Shown here: positions 63,816 to 64,000 of the stretch, piece after piece
Layout: each line of letters opens with the position of its first letter
Numbering within the stretch: the stretch's first letter is position 1
NCBI GenBank assembly: GCA_958437495.1
Contig: CAUBOH010000011.1
Span: 6,847-70,846 of the forward strand
From: an uncultured Collinsella sp.
Lineage (GTDB): Bacteria; Actinomycetota; Coriobacteriia; Coriobacteriales; Coriobacteriaceae
Reading direction: 5' to 3'
DNA: 64,000 nucleotides
The notes under the pieces: generated by a model
Database searches by the model: none
Told to the model about the DNA's origin: nothing
What the model saw: the letters and a program-made list of their open reading frames with translations, nothing else
Translations under genes and position numbers: made by a program

Positions 63816-64000
63816 TTATTTCTCCTCAGTAAGCTTGTCGACCTCGGCCATGAGCGCGTCGACAATTTGATCCTCAGCTACTTTACCAATGATCCGGCCA
63901 TGCGAAAAGAGCAGGGCCTGACCACGTCCGCAAGCAACGCCCAGATCGGCGTCGGAAGCCTCGCCGGGGCCATTGACCGCACACCCCATCACGGCGATGG
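63816..64000 (-). CDS. ispG: 4-hydroxy-3-methylbut-2-en-1-yl diphosphate synthase, 3' end (partial)
   Basis: Only the last 61 codons are in the window. AVMGCAVNGPGEASDADLGV is the conserved end of IspG, holding one cysteine and the Asn-Gly-Pro-Gly-Glu motif of the [4Fe-4S] site. The enzyme serves the non-mevalonate isoprenoid pathway. The stop TAA directly adjoins the proS ATG, so the two are co-transcribed. The rest lies to the right. Confidence 0.92.
   Translation of the reverse strand, partial: IAVMGCAVNGPGEASDADLGVACGRGQALLFSHGRIIGKVAEDQIVDALMAEVDKLTEEK

Overview
The window looks like chromosomal core DNA of a high-GC Gram-positive bacterium of the class Coriobacteriia, most likely Collinsella or a close relative. 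This placement is inference. It rests on an actinobacterial-type integration host factor (mIHF) beside gmk and rpoZ, a pgsA / GarA-like FHA / MerR block as in actinobacteria, Firmicutes-style features (a YneA-like protein divergent from lexA, LexA boxes of the Bacillus CGAAC-N4-GTTYG type, a PyrR attenuator, an rny-spoVS-miaB block), high GC, and an adhE of fermentative type. About 62 genes can be supported. No rRNA, tRNA or CRISPR array was seen.

Layout. 1-547 is the 5' part of a bacteriocin-immunity-type ABC ATPase, cut by the window edge. 943-5803 (+) carries pgsA, an FHA protein, a MerR regulator, apt, an NlpC/P60 wall hydrolase and a DegV protein. 5876-9173 (-) carries a DUF1836 protein, trxB, dut, nrdR and a YneA-like SOS protein, divergent from lexA and an acyltransferase-like membrane protein (9334-10682, +). 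From 10667 to 56478 almost everything lies on the minus strand in long runs: rny-GHKL ATPase-spoVS-miaB-miaA-hflX; recA-recX; rnj-ftsK-rodZ-yajQ-rimO-pgsA-cinA; rpsO and pnp; mtaB-phoH-ybeY-dgkA-era-recO; two dnaJ genes; lepA-dus-hemW; rpsT; comEA-comEC-holA; mihF-gmk-rpoZ-thiI; and the pyrimidine operon pyrR-B-C-K-D-F behind an attenuator. 56930-61915 holds rpmB, a REP-associated transposase flanked by inverted REP-like repeats, adhE and an aminoglycoside-phosphotransferase-fold kinase, all on the plus strand except the transposase. The window closes with proS and the 3' end of ispG (-).

How the genes fit together. Many are housekeeping genes for RNA turnover (RNase Y, RNase J, PNPase, YbeY), RNA and ribosome modification (MiaA, MiaB, MtaB, RimO, ThiI, Dus), ribosome assembly and translation (Era, HflX, LepA, S15, S20, L28, ProS), and recombination and SOS response (LexA, RecA, RecX, RecO, YneA). 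Three evenly spaced LexA boxes lie in the lexA/yneA divergent region and one perfect box lies ahead of recA.

The most interesting non-genic structure is in the 650-bp gap between rnj and pnp (28783-29434). Two large hairpin elements lie there in opposite orientation. They share two conserved single-stranded blocks and differ by compensatory stem changes. Other items worth a second look are a DnaJ-like protein whose C-terminal half is replaced by membrane helices, a GHKL ATPase between RNase Y and SpoVS, a GarA-like FHA protein with its N-terminal Thr motif, and 18-bp tandem repeats ahead of adhE.
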